A stretch of DNA of 9,105 nt from CAVPEW01 sp050247895 (GTDB lineage: Bacteria; Actinomycetota; Acidimicrobiia; Acidimicrobiales; VFJN01): positions 1 to 9,105 of the forward strand of contig JBFWTJ010000157.1 of NCBI GenBank assembly GCA_050247895.1, given 5' to 3'. This document shows positions 1 through 5,433 of the stretch, piece by piece (the first letter of the stretch is position 1; each line of letters starts with the position of its first letter). Both the position numbers and the translations under genes were made by a program. The notes below the pieces were generated by a model. That model searched no databases and was not told where the DNA came from. It saw nothing but the letters and a program-made list of their open reading frames with translations.

Positions 1-4
1 CGGC

Positions 5-592
5 GTGACGGTCCGCCGGGCGCAGGCCCTGCTGGGTGCCCTGGTCGTGGTGGCCGCCGCGGTGGCGGTCTGGCGGCTGGGGGGCGAGGACGCGAGGCCC
101 GCCGGCGACGATGCCGGCGGGCCCGCAGGGTCGGGGCCCGCCGGCGACGGTGGGTCCGGGGCCGGGTCCCCGGGCCGCTCGCCGCGGGCCGGGTTCGGCG
201 AGGTCGGCCTGCTCGTCGAGGGCGACGACGGCTCGCTGCTGGTGGGCTGCCTGCTCGCCGCCGCGACCGCCGAGCAGCGGCAGCGGGGCCTGATGGAGGT
301 GACCGACCTGGGCGGCTACGACGGCATGGCCTTCCTCTACGACCAGGACGTGACCAACGGCTTCTACATGCGCAACACCCCCATGCCGCTGTCGATCGCG
401 TGGATCTCCGCCGACGGCGCCCTGGTCGACGCGGCCGACATGGCCCCGTGCGGGGACCGGGAGGGCTGCCCGACCTACCTGCCCTCGGGTGCGTACCGGT
501 TCGCGGTGGAGGTGCCCCAGGGGGACCTGGACGACCTGGGGCTGGTCGAGGGGTCGAGGATCACCGTGGGCGGGGCCTGCCGCACCGGCTGA
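5..592 (+). CDS. Membrane-anchored DUF192 family protein
   Basis: A 195-residue protein of the DUF192 family, whose biochemical role is not established. Residues about 7-23 form a hydrophobic segment after a basic start (TVRRAQ), which reads as a signal peptide or N-terminal anchor. Residues about 30-62 are a Gly/Ala/Pro/Ser-rich linker. The DUF192 domain covers about 78-192 and shows the family landmarks: QRQRGLM (91-97), DGMAFLY (106-112), and FYMRNTPMPLSIAWIS (120-135). Four cysteines (82, 149, 155, 192) lie in the predicted exported domain and could form disulfides. The GTG at position 5 is chosen because the hydrophobic segment follows directly, but the frame is open to the window edge, so an upstream start cannot be excluded. 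It is separated from rpsF by 170 bases with its own promoter candidate and is probably not part of the ribosomal operon. Confidence 0.85.
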   Translation: MTVRRAQALLGALVVVAAAVAVWRLGGEDARPAGDDAGGPAGSGPAGDGGSGAGSPGRSPRAGFGEVGLLVEGDDGSLLVGCLLAAATAEQRQRGLMEVTDLGGYDGMAFLYDQDVTNGFYMRNTPMPLSIAWISADGALVDAADMAPCGDREGCPTYLPSGAYRFAVEVPQGDLDDLGLVEGSRITVGGACRTG

Positions 593-598
593 CCCTGC

Positions 599-621
599 CC
601 GGCCGCCCGTCCGGGGGCCGG
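599..621 (+). terminator. Weak candidate terminator hairpin after the DUF192 gene
   Basis: CCGGCC (599-604) pairs with GGCCGG (616-621) around an 11-base loop, starting 6 bases after the stop codon. There is no T-tract. In a sequence this GC-rich, 6-bp stems are common by chance, so only the position just after a stop supports it. Confidence 0.3.
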
Positions 622-656
622 CCGAGTTCCTGTCACACCCGGGAGAGAGGGTGGCG

Positions 657-687
657 TTGTGCCTGCCCCGCCCGTCGTCGCTACGCT
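657..687 (+). promoter_or_regulatory. Candidate promoter of the rpsF operon
   Basis: TTGTGC (657-662) and TACGCT (682-687) are separated by 19 bases. The second fits the actinobacterial -10 form TANNNT and is identical to the hexamer upstream of the genes at 4132, 7143 (minus) and 7336. Transcription would start near 693-695, giving a leader of about 70 bases before the ATG at 763. The -35 assignment is weak. Confidence 0.45.
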
Positions 688-715
688 CGTCCGGCCAACT
701 TCATCCCTGCCCCCA

Positions 716-751
716 CCGCGGGGGCCCCGGCATCGCCGGGTCCACAGGAGG
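716..751 (+). promoter_or_regulatory. Structured rpsF leader with strong ribosome binding site; possible bS6:bS18 binding site
   Basis: CCCGGC (726-731) pairs perfectly with GCCGGG (735-740) around a three-base loop. GGG (722-724) can pair with TCC (741-743) below it, leaving C725 bulged. The AGGAGG ribosome binding site (746-751) begins only three bases further on and is 11 bases from the ATG. Leaders of rpsF in many bacteria carry an RNA motif bound by the bS6:bS18 complex for feedback control, with a bulged CCG as a key element. The hairpin fits in position, and CCG trinucleotides occur at 716-718 and 727-729, but I cannot confirm the motif's exact fold by eye. Confidence 0.35.
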
Positions 752-762
752 TAGCTGCCCCG

Positions 763-1110
763 ATGAGGGCCTACGAGCTCATGATCATCATCGACGGCGC
801 GCTCGACGACCTCGCCGTCGACGCCCAGGTCAAGCAGGTCGCCGAGCAGGTCGGCACCCGCGGCGGCACGGTGGTCCGCACCGACCGCTGGGGTCGCCGC
901 CGCTTCGCCTACGACATCGACAAGAAGCAAGAGGGCTACTACACGGTCTACGAGCTCACCGCGCAGAGCGGTGACGGCCTCGAGGCCCTGGAGCGGTCGC
1001 TGCGCCTCGCGGACGAGATCGTCCGCCACAAGCTCGTCCGCCTCCCCGACGACGAAGCCGCCCGCCGAGGGCTGCTCGGGGAGCCCGCAACGGCCACCCC
1101 GGCCAGCTAG
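763..1110 (+). CDS. rpsF: 30S ribosomal protein bS6
   Basis: A 115-residue small-subunit protein that binds 16S rRNA together with bS18. The N-terminus MRAYELMIIIDG and the later strand DRWGRRRFAYDIDKKQEGYYTVYEL pattern (41-65) are typical of bS6: the beta strand that opens the fold, the basic RNA-facing segment and the conserved tyrosines. The family is usually 95-135 residues long; here the region after about residue 94 is a variable tail. The ATG at 763 is chosen because AGGAGG lies 11 bases upstream and the protein begins exactly at the family start, although the frame is open much further upstream. It is the first gene of an rpsF-ssb-rpsR-rplI operon; the ssb ribosome binding site overlaps its TAG stop. 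bS18, its partner in the ribosome, is encoded two genes downstream. Confidence 0.97.
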   Translation: MRAYELMIIIDGALDDLAVDAQVKQVAEQVGTRGGTVVRTDRWGRRRFAYDIDKKQEGYYTVYELTAQSGDGLEALERSLRLADEIVRHKLVRLPDDEAARRGLLGEPATATPAS

Positions 1111-1122
1111 GAGTCCACGACC

Positions 1123-1587
1123 GTGGCAGACAACACCGTCACCCTGATCGGCAACGTCACCCGCGACCCGGAGCTGCGCTTCACGCCCTCCGGCCAGGCC
1201 CTGGCCAGCTTCGGCCTGGCCGTGAACCGCCGCTGGCAGAACCGCCAGACCCAGCAGTGGGAGGAGCAGACGTCGTTCTTCGACGTCGTGTGCTGGGCCC
1301 AGCTCGGCCAGAACGTGGCCGAGTCCGTGGCCAAGGGCACCCGCGTCGTGGTCACCGGCCGGCTCGAGCAGCGGTCCTGGGAGACCGAGCAGGGCGAGAA
1401 GCGGTCCCGGATCGAGGTGATCGCCGACGAGGTCGGTCCCAGCCTGCGCTGGGCCACCGCCGACGTCACCCGCAACGAACGCAGCGACGGCGGCGGCGCC
1501 GGCGGGGGCGGTGGTGGCGGCAGCTACAGCCGCAACGTCCCCAACGAGGCGCCGGCCGGCTACGACCCGAACGAGGAGCCCTTCTGA
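1123..1587 (+). CDS. ssb: Single-stranded DNA-binding protein SSB
   Basis: A 154-residue single-stranded DNA-binding protein of replication and repair, normally a homotetramer. Residues 1-112 form the OB fold, with the family start NTVTLIGNVTRDPELRFTPSG (4-24), SFFDVVCWAQLGQNVAESVAKGTRVVVTGRL (51-81) and a later RIEVIADEVGPSLRW strand. A flexible linker follows (122-134) with a run of Gly. The protein ends in an acidic tip, DPNEEPF, the conserved C-terminal peptide that recruits SSB partners. The GTG start at 1123 is supported by AGGAG (1109-1113), nine bases upstream and overlapping the rpsF stop. The stop overlaps the rpsR start as TGATG, indicating translational coupling. The family assignment is secure; no gene-specific promoter is seen. 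Confidence 0.97.
   Translation: MADNTVTLIGNVTRDPELRFTPSGQALASFGLAVNRRWQNRQTQQWEEQTSFFDVVCWAQLGQNVAESVAKGTRVVVTGRLEQRSWETEQGEKRSRIEVIADEVGPSLRWATADVTRNERSDGGGAGGGGGGGSYSRNVPNEAPAGYDPNEEPF
1573..1578 (+). promoter_or_regulatory. rpsR ribosome binding site inside the SSB acidic tip
   Basis: GAGGAG lies eight bases before the rpsR ATG at 1587. The same six bases are the two Glu codons of the SSB tail NEEPF, so one stretch serves as protein-interaction peptide code and as Shine-Dalgarno site. It decides the rpsR start. Confidence 0.75.
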
Positions 1588-2015
1588 TGGCCAAGCCCCG
1601 CACCAAGAACAAGGACAACGCTCGCCGCTCCAAGAAGAAGGTGAGCGTCCTGACCCAGGAGAAGGTCGAGTACATCGACTGGAAGGACGTGAACCTGCTC
1701 CGGCGCTTCATGTCCGACCGGGCCAAGATCCGGGCCCGGCGGGTCACCGGCAACAACGCCCAGCAGCAGGCGGCCATCGCCCGGGCCATCAAGAACGCCC
1801 GCGAGATGGCGCTGCTGCCCTACACCAGCCGCATCACCCCGCAGCGGGGCGGCCGTCGGGGCGACGGTGAGCGCGGCGACCGCGGAGACCGGGGCGACCG
1901 GGGCGGGCGTCCGCCGCGCGAGGAGCGGCGGACCGACGATGCCGAGGTGGCCGCCAGCACCGAGGCCGAGGCCGACACCGAGCTCGAGACCGTCGGCGCC
2001 GGGGAGGAGCAATGA
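1587..2015 (+). CDS. rpsR: 30S ribosomal protein bS18 with long charged C-terminal extension
   Basis: A 142-residue protein whose residues about 17-86 are a standard bS18: KVEYIDWKDVNLLRRFMSD (26-44), the basic KIRARRVTGNNAQQQ stretch (47-61) and IARAIKNAREMALLPYTS (64-81), which bind 16S rRNA next to bS6. bS18 usually ends close to this point at about 75-90 residues. Here the frame continues for 56 residues: first Arg/Gly/Asp repeats (RGD or DRGDRG units, about 90-109), then REERR, then an acidic tail rich in Glu, Asp, Ala and Thr (117-142). There is no internal stop, and the stop overlaps the rplI start by ATGA, so the tail is read as genuine rather than as a frameshift. The start ATG overlaps the ssb stop and has GAGGAG eight bases upstream. 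The function of the tail is unknown; a disordered RNA- or protein-binding arm is a guess. Confidence 0.93.
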   Translation: MAKPRTKNKDNARRSKKKVSVLTQEKVEYIDWKDVNLLRRFMSDRAKIRARRVTGNNAQQQAAIARAIKNAREMALLPYTSRITPQRGGRRGDGERGDRGDRGDRGGRPPREERRTDDAEVAASTEAEADTELETVGAGEEQ

Positions 2016-2461
2016 CCCGCATCGTCCTGCGGTCCGACCTCGACCAGGTCGGCAAGCGTGGCGACATCGTCGAGGTGGCCGACGGCTACGCCCGGAACTA
2101 CCTCGTGCCCAAGGGGCTGGCCTTCGTGGCCAGCCCGGGGGTGGAGGCCCAGGCCAAGTCGATGCGCGCCGCCCGCGACCTGCGCGACGCGCAGGACCGC
2201 GGCGCGGCCGAGGAGATCGCCAAGCGCCTGGTCCCCGCGGTCATCACGGTGAAGGCTCGGGCCGGCAGCGAGGGCCGGCTCTTCGGCTCGGTGACCAGCT
2301 CGGACCTGGCCGACGCCATCGCCGAGCAGACCGGCATCACGATCGACCGGCGTCGCCTGCACCTCGACGAGCCCATCAAGGCGCTCGGCACGCACTCGGT
2401 GCCGGCCAAGCTCCACAGCGACGTGGAGTTCCCGGTCACCGTCGAGGTCGTCGCCAGCTGA
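2012..2461 (+). CDS. rplI: 50S ribosomal protein bL9
   Basis: A 149-residue large-subunit protein of ordinary family length. The N-terminal domain carries the bL9 signature GDIVEVADGYARNYLVPKGLA (17-37). A long charged helix follows (about 41-76, with EAQAKSMRAARDLRDAQDRG), joining it to the C-terminal domain (77-149) with the conserved GRLFGSVTSSDLADAI run and a closing VEFPVTVEVV strand. It binds 23S rRNA at the base of the L1 stalk. The ATG overlaps the rpsR stop by four bases, and GGAGGAG (2003-2009) lies two bases before the start, so start and coupling are both well supported. It is the last gene of the operon; a strong hairpin starts four bases after its stop. Confidence 0.97.
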   Translation: MTRIVLRSDLDQVGKRGDIVEVADGYARNYLVPKGLAFVASPGVEAQAKSMRAARDLRDAQDRGAAEEIAKRLVPAVITVKARAGSEGRLFGSVTSSDLADAIAEQTGITIDRRRLHLDEPIKALGTHSVPAKLHSDVEFPVTVEVVAS

Positions 2462-2464
2462 TCC

Positions 2465-2496
2465 TGCGGCCGCCGGCGAACGCGTCGGCGGCCGCA
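2465..2496 (+). terminator. Strong hairpin after rplI, candidate operon terminator
   Basis: TGCGGCCGCCG (2465-2475) pairs perfectly over 11 bp with CGGCGGCCGCA (2486-2496). The loop can close by three further pairs (one G-T) to an AACG tetraloop, giving a stem of up to 14 bp. It starts four bases after the rplI stop. No T-tract follows, as with many hairpin terminators described in GC-rich Actinobacteria. Confidence 0.6.
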
Positions 2497-2521
2497 CAGC
2501 CGGGGCATCCACCGCGTCGGG

Positions 2522-2551
2522 CGGGCGCGCGGGAAGGCTGGCGCGCGCCCG
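2522..2551 (+). terminator. Second hairpin between rplI and dnaB
   Basis: CGGGCGCGC (2522-2530) pairs with GCGCGCCCG (2543-2551) over 9 bp with a 12-base loop. It may act with the preceding hairpin as a double terminator, or lie in a regulatory region of dnaB. There is no T-tract. Confidence 0.4.
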
Positions 2552-2565
2552 GATCCGGATCCTGG

Positions 2566-2574
2566 TTGTCCACA
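2566..2574 (+). promoter_or_regulatory. Candidate DnaA box upstream of dnaB
   Basis: TTGTCCACA exactly matches the DnaA-box form favoured in high-GC Actinobacteria such as Streptomyces (E. coli form TTATCCACA). Ten bases further on, 2576-2584 repeats the CCCACA half of the box but not its first four bases. It lies 70 bases before the dnaB start. An imperfect palindrome, TTGT-CC-ACAA, is centred on it, so another regulator is possible. One good box is not an origin. Confidence 0.5.
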
Positions 2575-2603
2575 AGAACCCACAAGCGAGCGCCCGGAAA
2601 TCC

Positions 2604-2621
2604 CCAGGCTTTTGCCTCTGG
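2604..2621 (+). repeat. Small inverted repeat in the dnaB upstream region
   Basis: AGGC-TTTT-GCCT (2606-2617), flanked by CC and GG two bases out of register, makes a short AT-looped dyad 23 bases before the dnaB start. It could be an operator or chance. No clear -10 element for dnaB is seen in 2575-2643. Confidence 0.25.
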
Positions 2622-2643
2622 CACCGCACAGGGCACATCAGAG

Positions 2644-4041
2644 ATGGTTGAACGCTCCATGGCCGTGGTCACCGCAGCGCAGCATCCCGACGAGCGAGCC
2701 CGCAGGGCACCGGCGTCGTCCCGGGTCCCCCCTCACGACCTCGCCGCCGAGGAATCGCTGCTGGGCGCCATGCTCCTGTCGTCGGAGGCGATCGCCTCCG
2801 CGGCCGGTGCGGTGTCGTCGGTCGACTTCTACAAGCCGGCCCACGGCCACATCTACGACGCCGTCCACACGCTCTACGCCGCGGGCCAGCCGGTCGACGC
2901 GGTCACCGTCGCCGACGAGCTCCGCCGGGCCGGCCTGCTCGACGCCATCGGCGGGCCGGCCGTGCTGGCCCAGATCCTCGCCTCGACGCCGGCCACGACC
3001 AACGCGGCGCGCTACGCCCGCATCGTCGAGGAGTACGCGCTGCTCCGGCGGTTGGTCCAGGTCGGCGGGGAGATCGCCGAGATCGGCTACTCGGTGCCCG
3101 ACGACGTGCCCAAGGCCCTCGACCGGGCCGAGAGCATGGTCTACGAGGTCAACGAGCGTCGGGTGACCGACTCGACCAAGCCCCTGTCGGACCTGCTCTC
3201 GCTCAACCTCGACCACCTCGAGATGCTCCACGAGCGGGGCGACGCCATCACCGGGACCCCGACCGGCTACCTCGACCTCGACCACCTCCTGTCGGGCCTC
3301 CAACCCTCGGCGCTGGTCGTGGTCGGCGCCCGTCCCGCCATGGGCAAGACGTCCTTCGCCCTCGGCGCGATGACCCACGCGGCCATGCACGCCAACCGGC
3401 CGGTCCTGTTCTTCTCCCTCGAGATGAGCCACCTCGAGCTGTCCCAGCGGATCCTGTGCGCCGAGGCCCGGATCGACTCGTCCCGGGTCCGCAACGGCCA
3501 GCTCCAGCCCGAGGACTGGCAGAAGATCTCGTCGGCGATGGGCCGGCTGGCCGAGGCCCCGATCTGGATCGACGACAACCCCAACCTGACCGTCATGGAG
3601 ATCCGGGCCAAGGCCCGGCGGCTCAAGAGCCAGGTCGGCGACCTCGGGATGATCGTGGTCGACTACCTCCAGCTCATGACCGGCCGGTCCGGCGCCGAGA
3701 ACCGCCAGGTCGAGGTGTCCGAGCTCTCCCGGGGCCTCAAGATCCTGGCCCGCGAGCTCAACACCCCCGTCGTCGCCCTCTCCCAGCTCTCCCGGGGCCT
3801 GGAGATGCGGGCGGACAAGCGCCCGATGCTGGCCGACCTGCGCGAGTCGGGGAGCATCGAGCAGGACTCGGACGTCGTCATGTTCATCTACCGGGACGAG
3901 GTCTACGACCCCAAGCCCGAGAACGCCGGCACGGCCGAGGTCATCGTGGCCAAGCACCGGTCGGGGCCGACCGGCATCGTCCAGCTCGCCTTCCTGCCCC
4001 AGTACACACGCTTCGCCAACATGGCCCGCGGGTTCGACTGA
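2644..4041 (+). CDS. dnaB: Replicative DNA helicase DnaB
   Basis: A 465-residue hexameric ATP-dependent helicase that unwinds DNA at the fork and recruits primase. The N-terminal helical domain begins with PPHDLAAEESLLGAMLLS (29-46). The RecA-like domain shows Walker A GARPAMGKT (228-236, Lys235), FFSLEMS just after it, the Walker B strand MIVVDYLQLM with Asp340, VVALSQLSRGLE, and DLRESGSIEQDSDVVMFIYRD. Length is normal and these motifs are uninterrupted, so there is no intein at the sites where mycobacterial DnaB carries one. The ATG at 2644 has only a weak AGGG (2630-2633); the ATG at 2659 is an alternative, and the frame is open far upstream, so the first residues are uncertain. It stands apart from rplI by 182 bases containing hairpins and a DnaA-box match, suggesting its own control. 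Confidence 0.96.
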   Translation: MVERSMAVVTAAQHPDERARRAPASSRVPPHDLAAEESLLGAMLLSSEAIASAAGAVSSVDFYKPAHGHIYDAVHTLYAAGQPVDAVTVADELRRAGLLDAIGGPAVLAQILASTPATTNAARYARIVEEYALLRRLVQVGGEIAEIGYSVPDDVPKALDRAESMVYEVNERRVTDSTKPLSDLLSLNLDHLEMLHERGDAITGTPTGYLDLDHLLSGLQPSALVVVGARPAMGKTSFALGAMTHAAMHANRPVLFFSLEMSHLELSQRILCAEARIDSSRVRNGQLQPEDWQKISSAMGRLAEAPIWIDDNPNLTVMEIRAKARRLKSQVGDLGMIVVDYLQLMTGRSGAENRQVEVSELSRGLKILARELNTPVVALSQLSRGLEMRADKRPMLADLRESGSIEQDSDVVMFIYRDEVYDPKPENAGTAEVIVAKHRSGPTGIVQLAFLPQYTRFANMARGFD

Positions 4042-4046
4042 CCCTC

Positions 4047-4107
4047 GTCGCAAGCTGCGACCACCTGCCCACCGTGCCGCAGGTGCCGGTCCGCCCGGGC
4101 CGGCACC
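4047..4107 (+). terminator. Two hairpins after dnaB, candidate terminator
   Basis: GTCGCA (4047-4052) pairs with TGCGAC (4056-4061) around a three-base loop just after the stop. GGTGCCGG (4082-4089) pairs with CCGGCACC (4100-4107) around ten bases. Neither has a T-tract. Their place between the dnaB stop and the next promoter candidate supports a terminating role. Confidence 0.45.
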
Positions 4108-4118
4108 GGCCGCCCACC

Positions 4119-4124
4119 TACGCT
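4119..4124 (+). promoter_or_regulatory. Candidate -10 element for a leaderless arfB transcript
   Basis: TACGCT lies seven bases before the ATG at 4132, the distance expected when transcription starts at or next to the A of the start codon. There is no Shine-Dalgarno sequence before the ATG, which agrees with a leaderless mRNA. No convincing -35 element is seen. Confidence 0.55.
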
Positions 4125-4131
4125 CGGTCCC

Positions 4132-4545
4132 ATGGTGGCCGGCGAGCTGCGCGTCTCGGGCTCGTTGTCGATCCCGCTCTCGGAGGTCGAGTGGCGCTTC
4201 AGCCGCTCCGGCGGCCCCGGCGGCCAGCACGCCAACACGGCCGACACCCGGGTCGAGGTCGTCTTCGACGTTGCCGGGTCGCCGTCGCTGCCCGACCACG
4301 TCCGGGCCCGGCTGCTGGCCGAGCTCGGTCCGCGGGTCCGGGTCGTCGCCGCCGGGGAGCGGTCCCAGCTCCGCAACCGCGAGGTGGCCCTGGACCGCCT
4401 GGCCCGCCGCCTCGCCGGGGCCCTGCACCGCGACCCTCCCCGCCGTGCGACCCGGCCGAGCCGGGGCGCGGTCGAGCGCCGCCTCCAGTCCAAGCGGCGC
4501 CAGGCCGAGCGCAAGGCCGACCGGCGCCGGCCCGACCTCGGCTGA
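4132..4545 (+). CDS. arfB: ArfB-type peptidyl-tRNA hydrolase / ribosome rescue factor
   Basis: A 137-residue protein with a class I release factor catalytic domain but no codon-recognition domain, as in ArfB (YaeJ). It would hydrolyse peptidyl-tRNA on ribosomes stalled at the end of broken mRNAs. Residues 22-36 contain RFSRSGGPGGQHANT with the catalytic GGQ at 30-32. LRNREVALDRLARRL (about 80-94) matches the family's SQ..NR..AL..L pattern. The tail from about 105 is strongly basic (RPSRGAVERRLQSKRRQAERK), the part of ArfB that enters the empty mRNA channel. This tail and the short length favour ArfB over RF1, RF2 or PrfH. The ATG lacks a ribosome binding site but has TACGCT at leaderless distance. 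Its stop overlaps the next start as TGATG. Confidence 0.9.
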   Translation: MVAGELRVSGSLSIPLSEVEWRFSRSGGPGGQHANTADTRVEVVFDVAGSPSLPDHVRARLLAELGPRVRVVAAGERSQLRNREVALDRLARRLAGALHRDPPRRATRPSRGAVERRLQSKRRQAERKADRRRPDLG

Positions 4546-5192
4546 TGGGCCACCGGCGCGCCGGCTGGGCCGCCGTCGGGGCCTACGCCGCGCTGCTCGC
4601 CGCCGTGGCCGTGCCCGCGGCGCTCGACGACGACCCCCGCCCTGCGGCCACGACGGCGGCCGACCGCTTCACCACGGCGTGGGAGCGCAGCCGCCGGGCC
4701 ACCTTCGTGCGCACCGGGCAGTACCGGCGCCACTCGGAGGTCACCGGCCAGGAGATCGCCAGCGAGGACGTGCTGGCCCAGGACCCGCCCCGGCGCCTGC
4801 ACCGCCAGCTCGGCGGCGTCCAGGGCCGCAACGACGACCGGATCCTGCTCTGCCCGGCGACCGCGGCGGGTGGTACCGGCGACTGCCGCTTCGGCCCCCC
4901 GGGCGGGCCCACCTACGACCGGTCCGTGGCCCAGGAGGTCGCCGGGCTGGCCGACGCCGTCGGTGGCGAGGACCCGCTCTACCGGGTGAGGGTCGAGGGA
5001 GCGGGCTGCTACCGGCTCGACCTGACCCGGGCCGACCCGCGGGCCCCGTTCGGCATCGACGCCACCTTCTGCTTCGACGAGGCCACCGGCGCGCCGACCA
5101 CCTCGACCGTGCGCCACGCCAGCGGCATCGTCGAGCGGGTCGTCGTCGACGACCTCCGGCCCGAGGTCACCGCCGCCGACCTCGAACCCTGA
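4545..5192 (+). CDS. Exported or membrane-anchored protein of unknown function with four cysteines
   Basis: A 215-residue protein I do not recognise as a named family. After MGHRRAG, residues 8-26 are hydrophobic, giving a signal peptide or N-terminal anchor; the rest is soluble. Visible blocks include a Trp/Arg-rich start (AWERSRRATFVRTGQYRR, 45-62), DPPRRLHRQLGG (80-91), a Cys pair at 103 and 114, and YRVRVEGAGCYRLDLTR with DPRAPFGIDATFCFDEATGAP (146-184), giving Cys 155 and 176. Two disulfides in an exported domain are plausible. The pattern (secreted, one domain, PP.R then short beta-like strands) loosely recalls lipid-binding LppX/LolA-like folds, but there is no lipobox and I would not assign it. 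The start ATG overlaps the arfB stop (TGATG) and lacks a Shine-Dalgarno, so translation probably depends on arfB. Confidence 0.75.
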   Translation: MGHRRAGWAAVGAYAALLAAVAVPAALDDDPRPAATTAADRFTTAWERSRRATFVRTGQYRRHSEVTGQEIASEDVLAQDPPRRLHRQLGGVQGRNDDRILLCPATAAGGTGDCRFGPPGGPTYDRSVAQEVAGLADAVGGEDPLYRVRVEGAGCYRLDLTRADPRAPFGIDATFCFDEATGAPTTSTVRHASGIVERVVVDDLRPEVTAADLEP

Positions 5193-5202
5193 CGAGCCCG
5201 CC
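5171..5202 (+). repeat. Direct repeat copy 1, spanning the 3' end of the preceding gene
   Basis: Thirty-two bases covering the last codons and stop of the 4545-5192 gene recur at 5341-5372 with 29 identities. The core is a shared CCCTGACGAGCCCGCC. The copies are 170 bases apart, not a multiple of three. Confidence 0.7.
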
Positions 5203-5219
5203 GCTCCCCGCCGCCCGGC

Positions 5220-5320
5220 CCGTTCGTCGCCTGGGCCTGCCCCCCGCTCCTGCCGACTGCCCCGCCGTTCGCGGCCAGCTCCGGCCGCCCGGGCCGCTCG
5301 ACCGACCGTTCGTCGCCTGG
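5220..5320 (+). repeat. Exact 15-base direct repeat in the spacer (5220-5234 and 5306-5320)
   Basis: CCGTTCGTCGCCTGG occurs at 5220-5234 and again at 5306-5320. A partial third match (CCGTTCG) lies near 5262. The bases between hold no recognisable gene; CGGCC (5282-5286) can pair with GGCCG (5292-5296). Confidence 0.6.
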
Positions 5321-5340
5321 ACCGGGTTCGTGCCTGGCCC

Positions 5341-5372
5341 CGCCGTCGAGCTCGACCCCTGACGAGCCCGCC
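5341..5372 (+). repeat. Direct repeat copy 2
   Basis: Second copy of the 5171-5202 sequence, 29 of 32 identical, again containing an in-line TGA. It lies in the non-coding spacer and looks like a duplicated gene end with no gene body in front of it. Confidence 0.7.
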
Positions 5373-5393
5373 CGGCCCTGCCGACGGGGCCGG
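5372..5393 (+). terminator. Hairpin before the small membrane protein gene
   Basis: CCGGCCC (5372-5378) pairs with GGGCCGG (5387-5393) around an eight-base loop. It lies after repeat copy 2 and before the next promoter candidate, so it may end transcription from the arfB pair. No T-tract. Confidence 0.35.
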
Positions 5394-5419
5394 CTCCCTG
5401 GTGCGTGGCGGCCGGGTCG

Positions 5420-5425
5420 TATCCT
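5420..5425 (+). promoter_or_regulatory. Candidate -10 element for a leaderless small-protein transcript
   Basis: TATCCT lies eight bases before the ATG at 5434, with no Shine-Dalgarno between them. It matches TANNNT and the spacing seen before the genes at 4132 and 7143 (minus). Confidence 0.5.
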
Positions 5426-5433
5426 GGCCGGCG

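Noticed and set aside
738..746. GGGTCCACA as a second DnaA box before rpsF
   Set aside because: It lacks the first two bases of the box (7 of 9) and overlaps the hairpin and ribosome binding site, which explain it better.
1489..1521. G-rich run in ssb as a quadruplex regulatory element
   Set aside because: It encodes the usual Gly-rich SSB linker, which accounts for the G-runs; most runs are only two G long.
1861..1910. Frameshift explaining the bS18 tail
   Set aside because: The frame runs without a stop into an ATGA overlap with rplI, whose ribosome binding site lies correctly inside the tail's end; a frameshift is not needed.
2598..2606. AAATCCCCA as another DnaA box near dnaB
   Set aside because: Only 6 of 9 positions match, with a mismatch in the core; not reliable.
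2644..4041. Intein in dnaB, as in mycobacteria
   Set aside because: The protein has normal length and its Walker A and later motifs are contiguous.
2638..4428. A 596-codon open frame antisense to dnaB and arfB
   Set aside because: Its product is low-complexity (Gly, Arg, Asp, Pro, Val rich) with no motif, while the sense frame has every DnaB motif. Long antisense frames are expected at this GC content.
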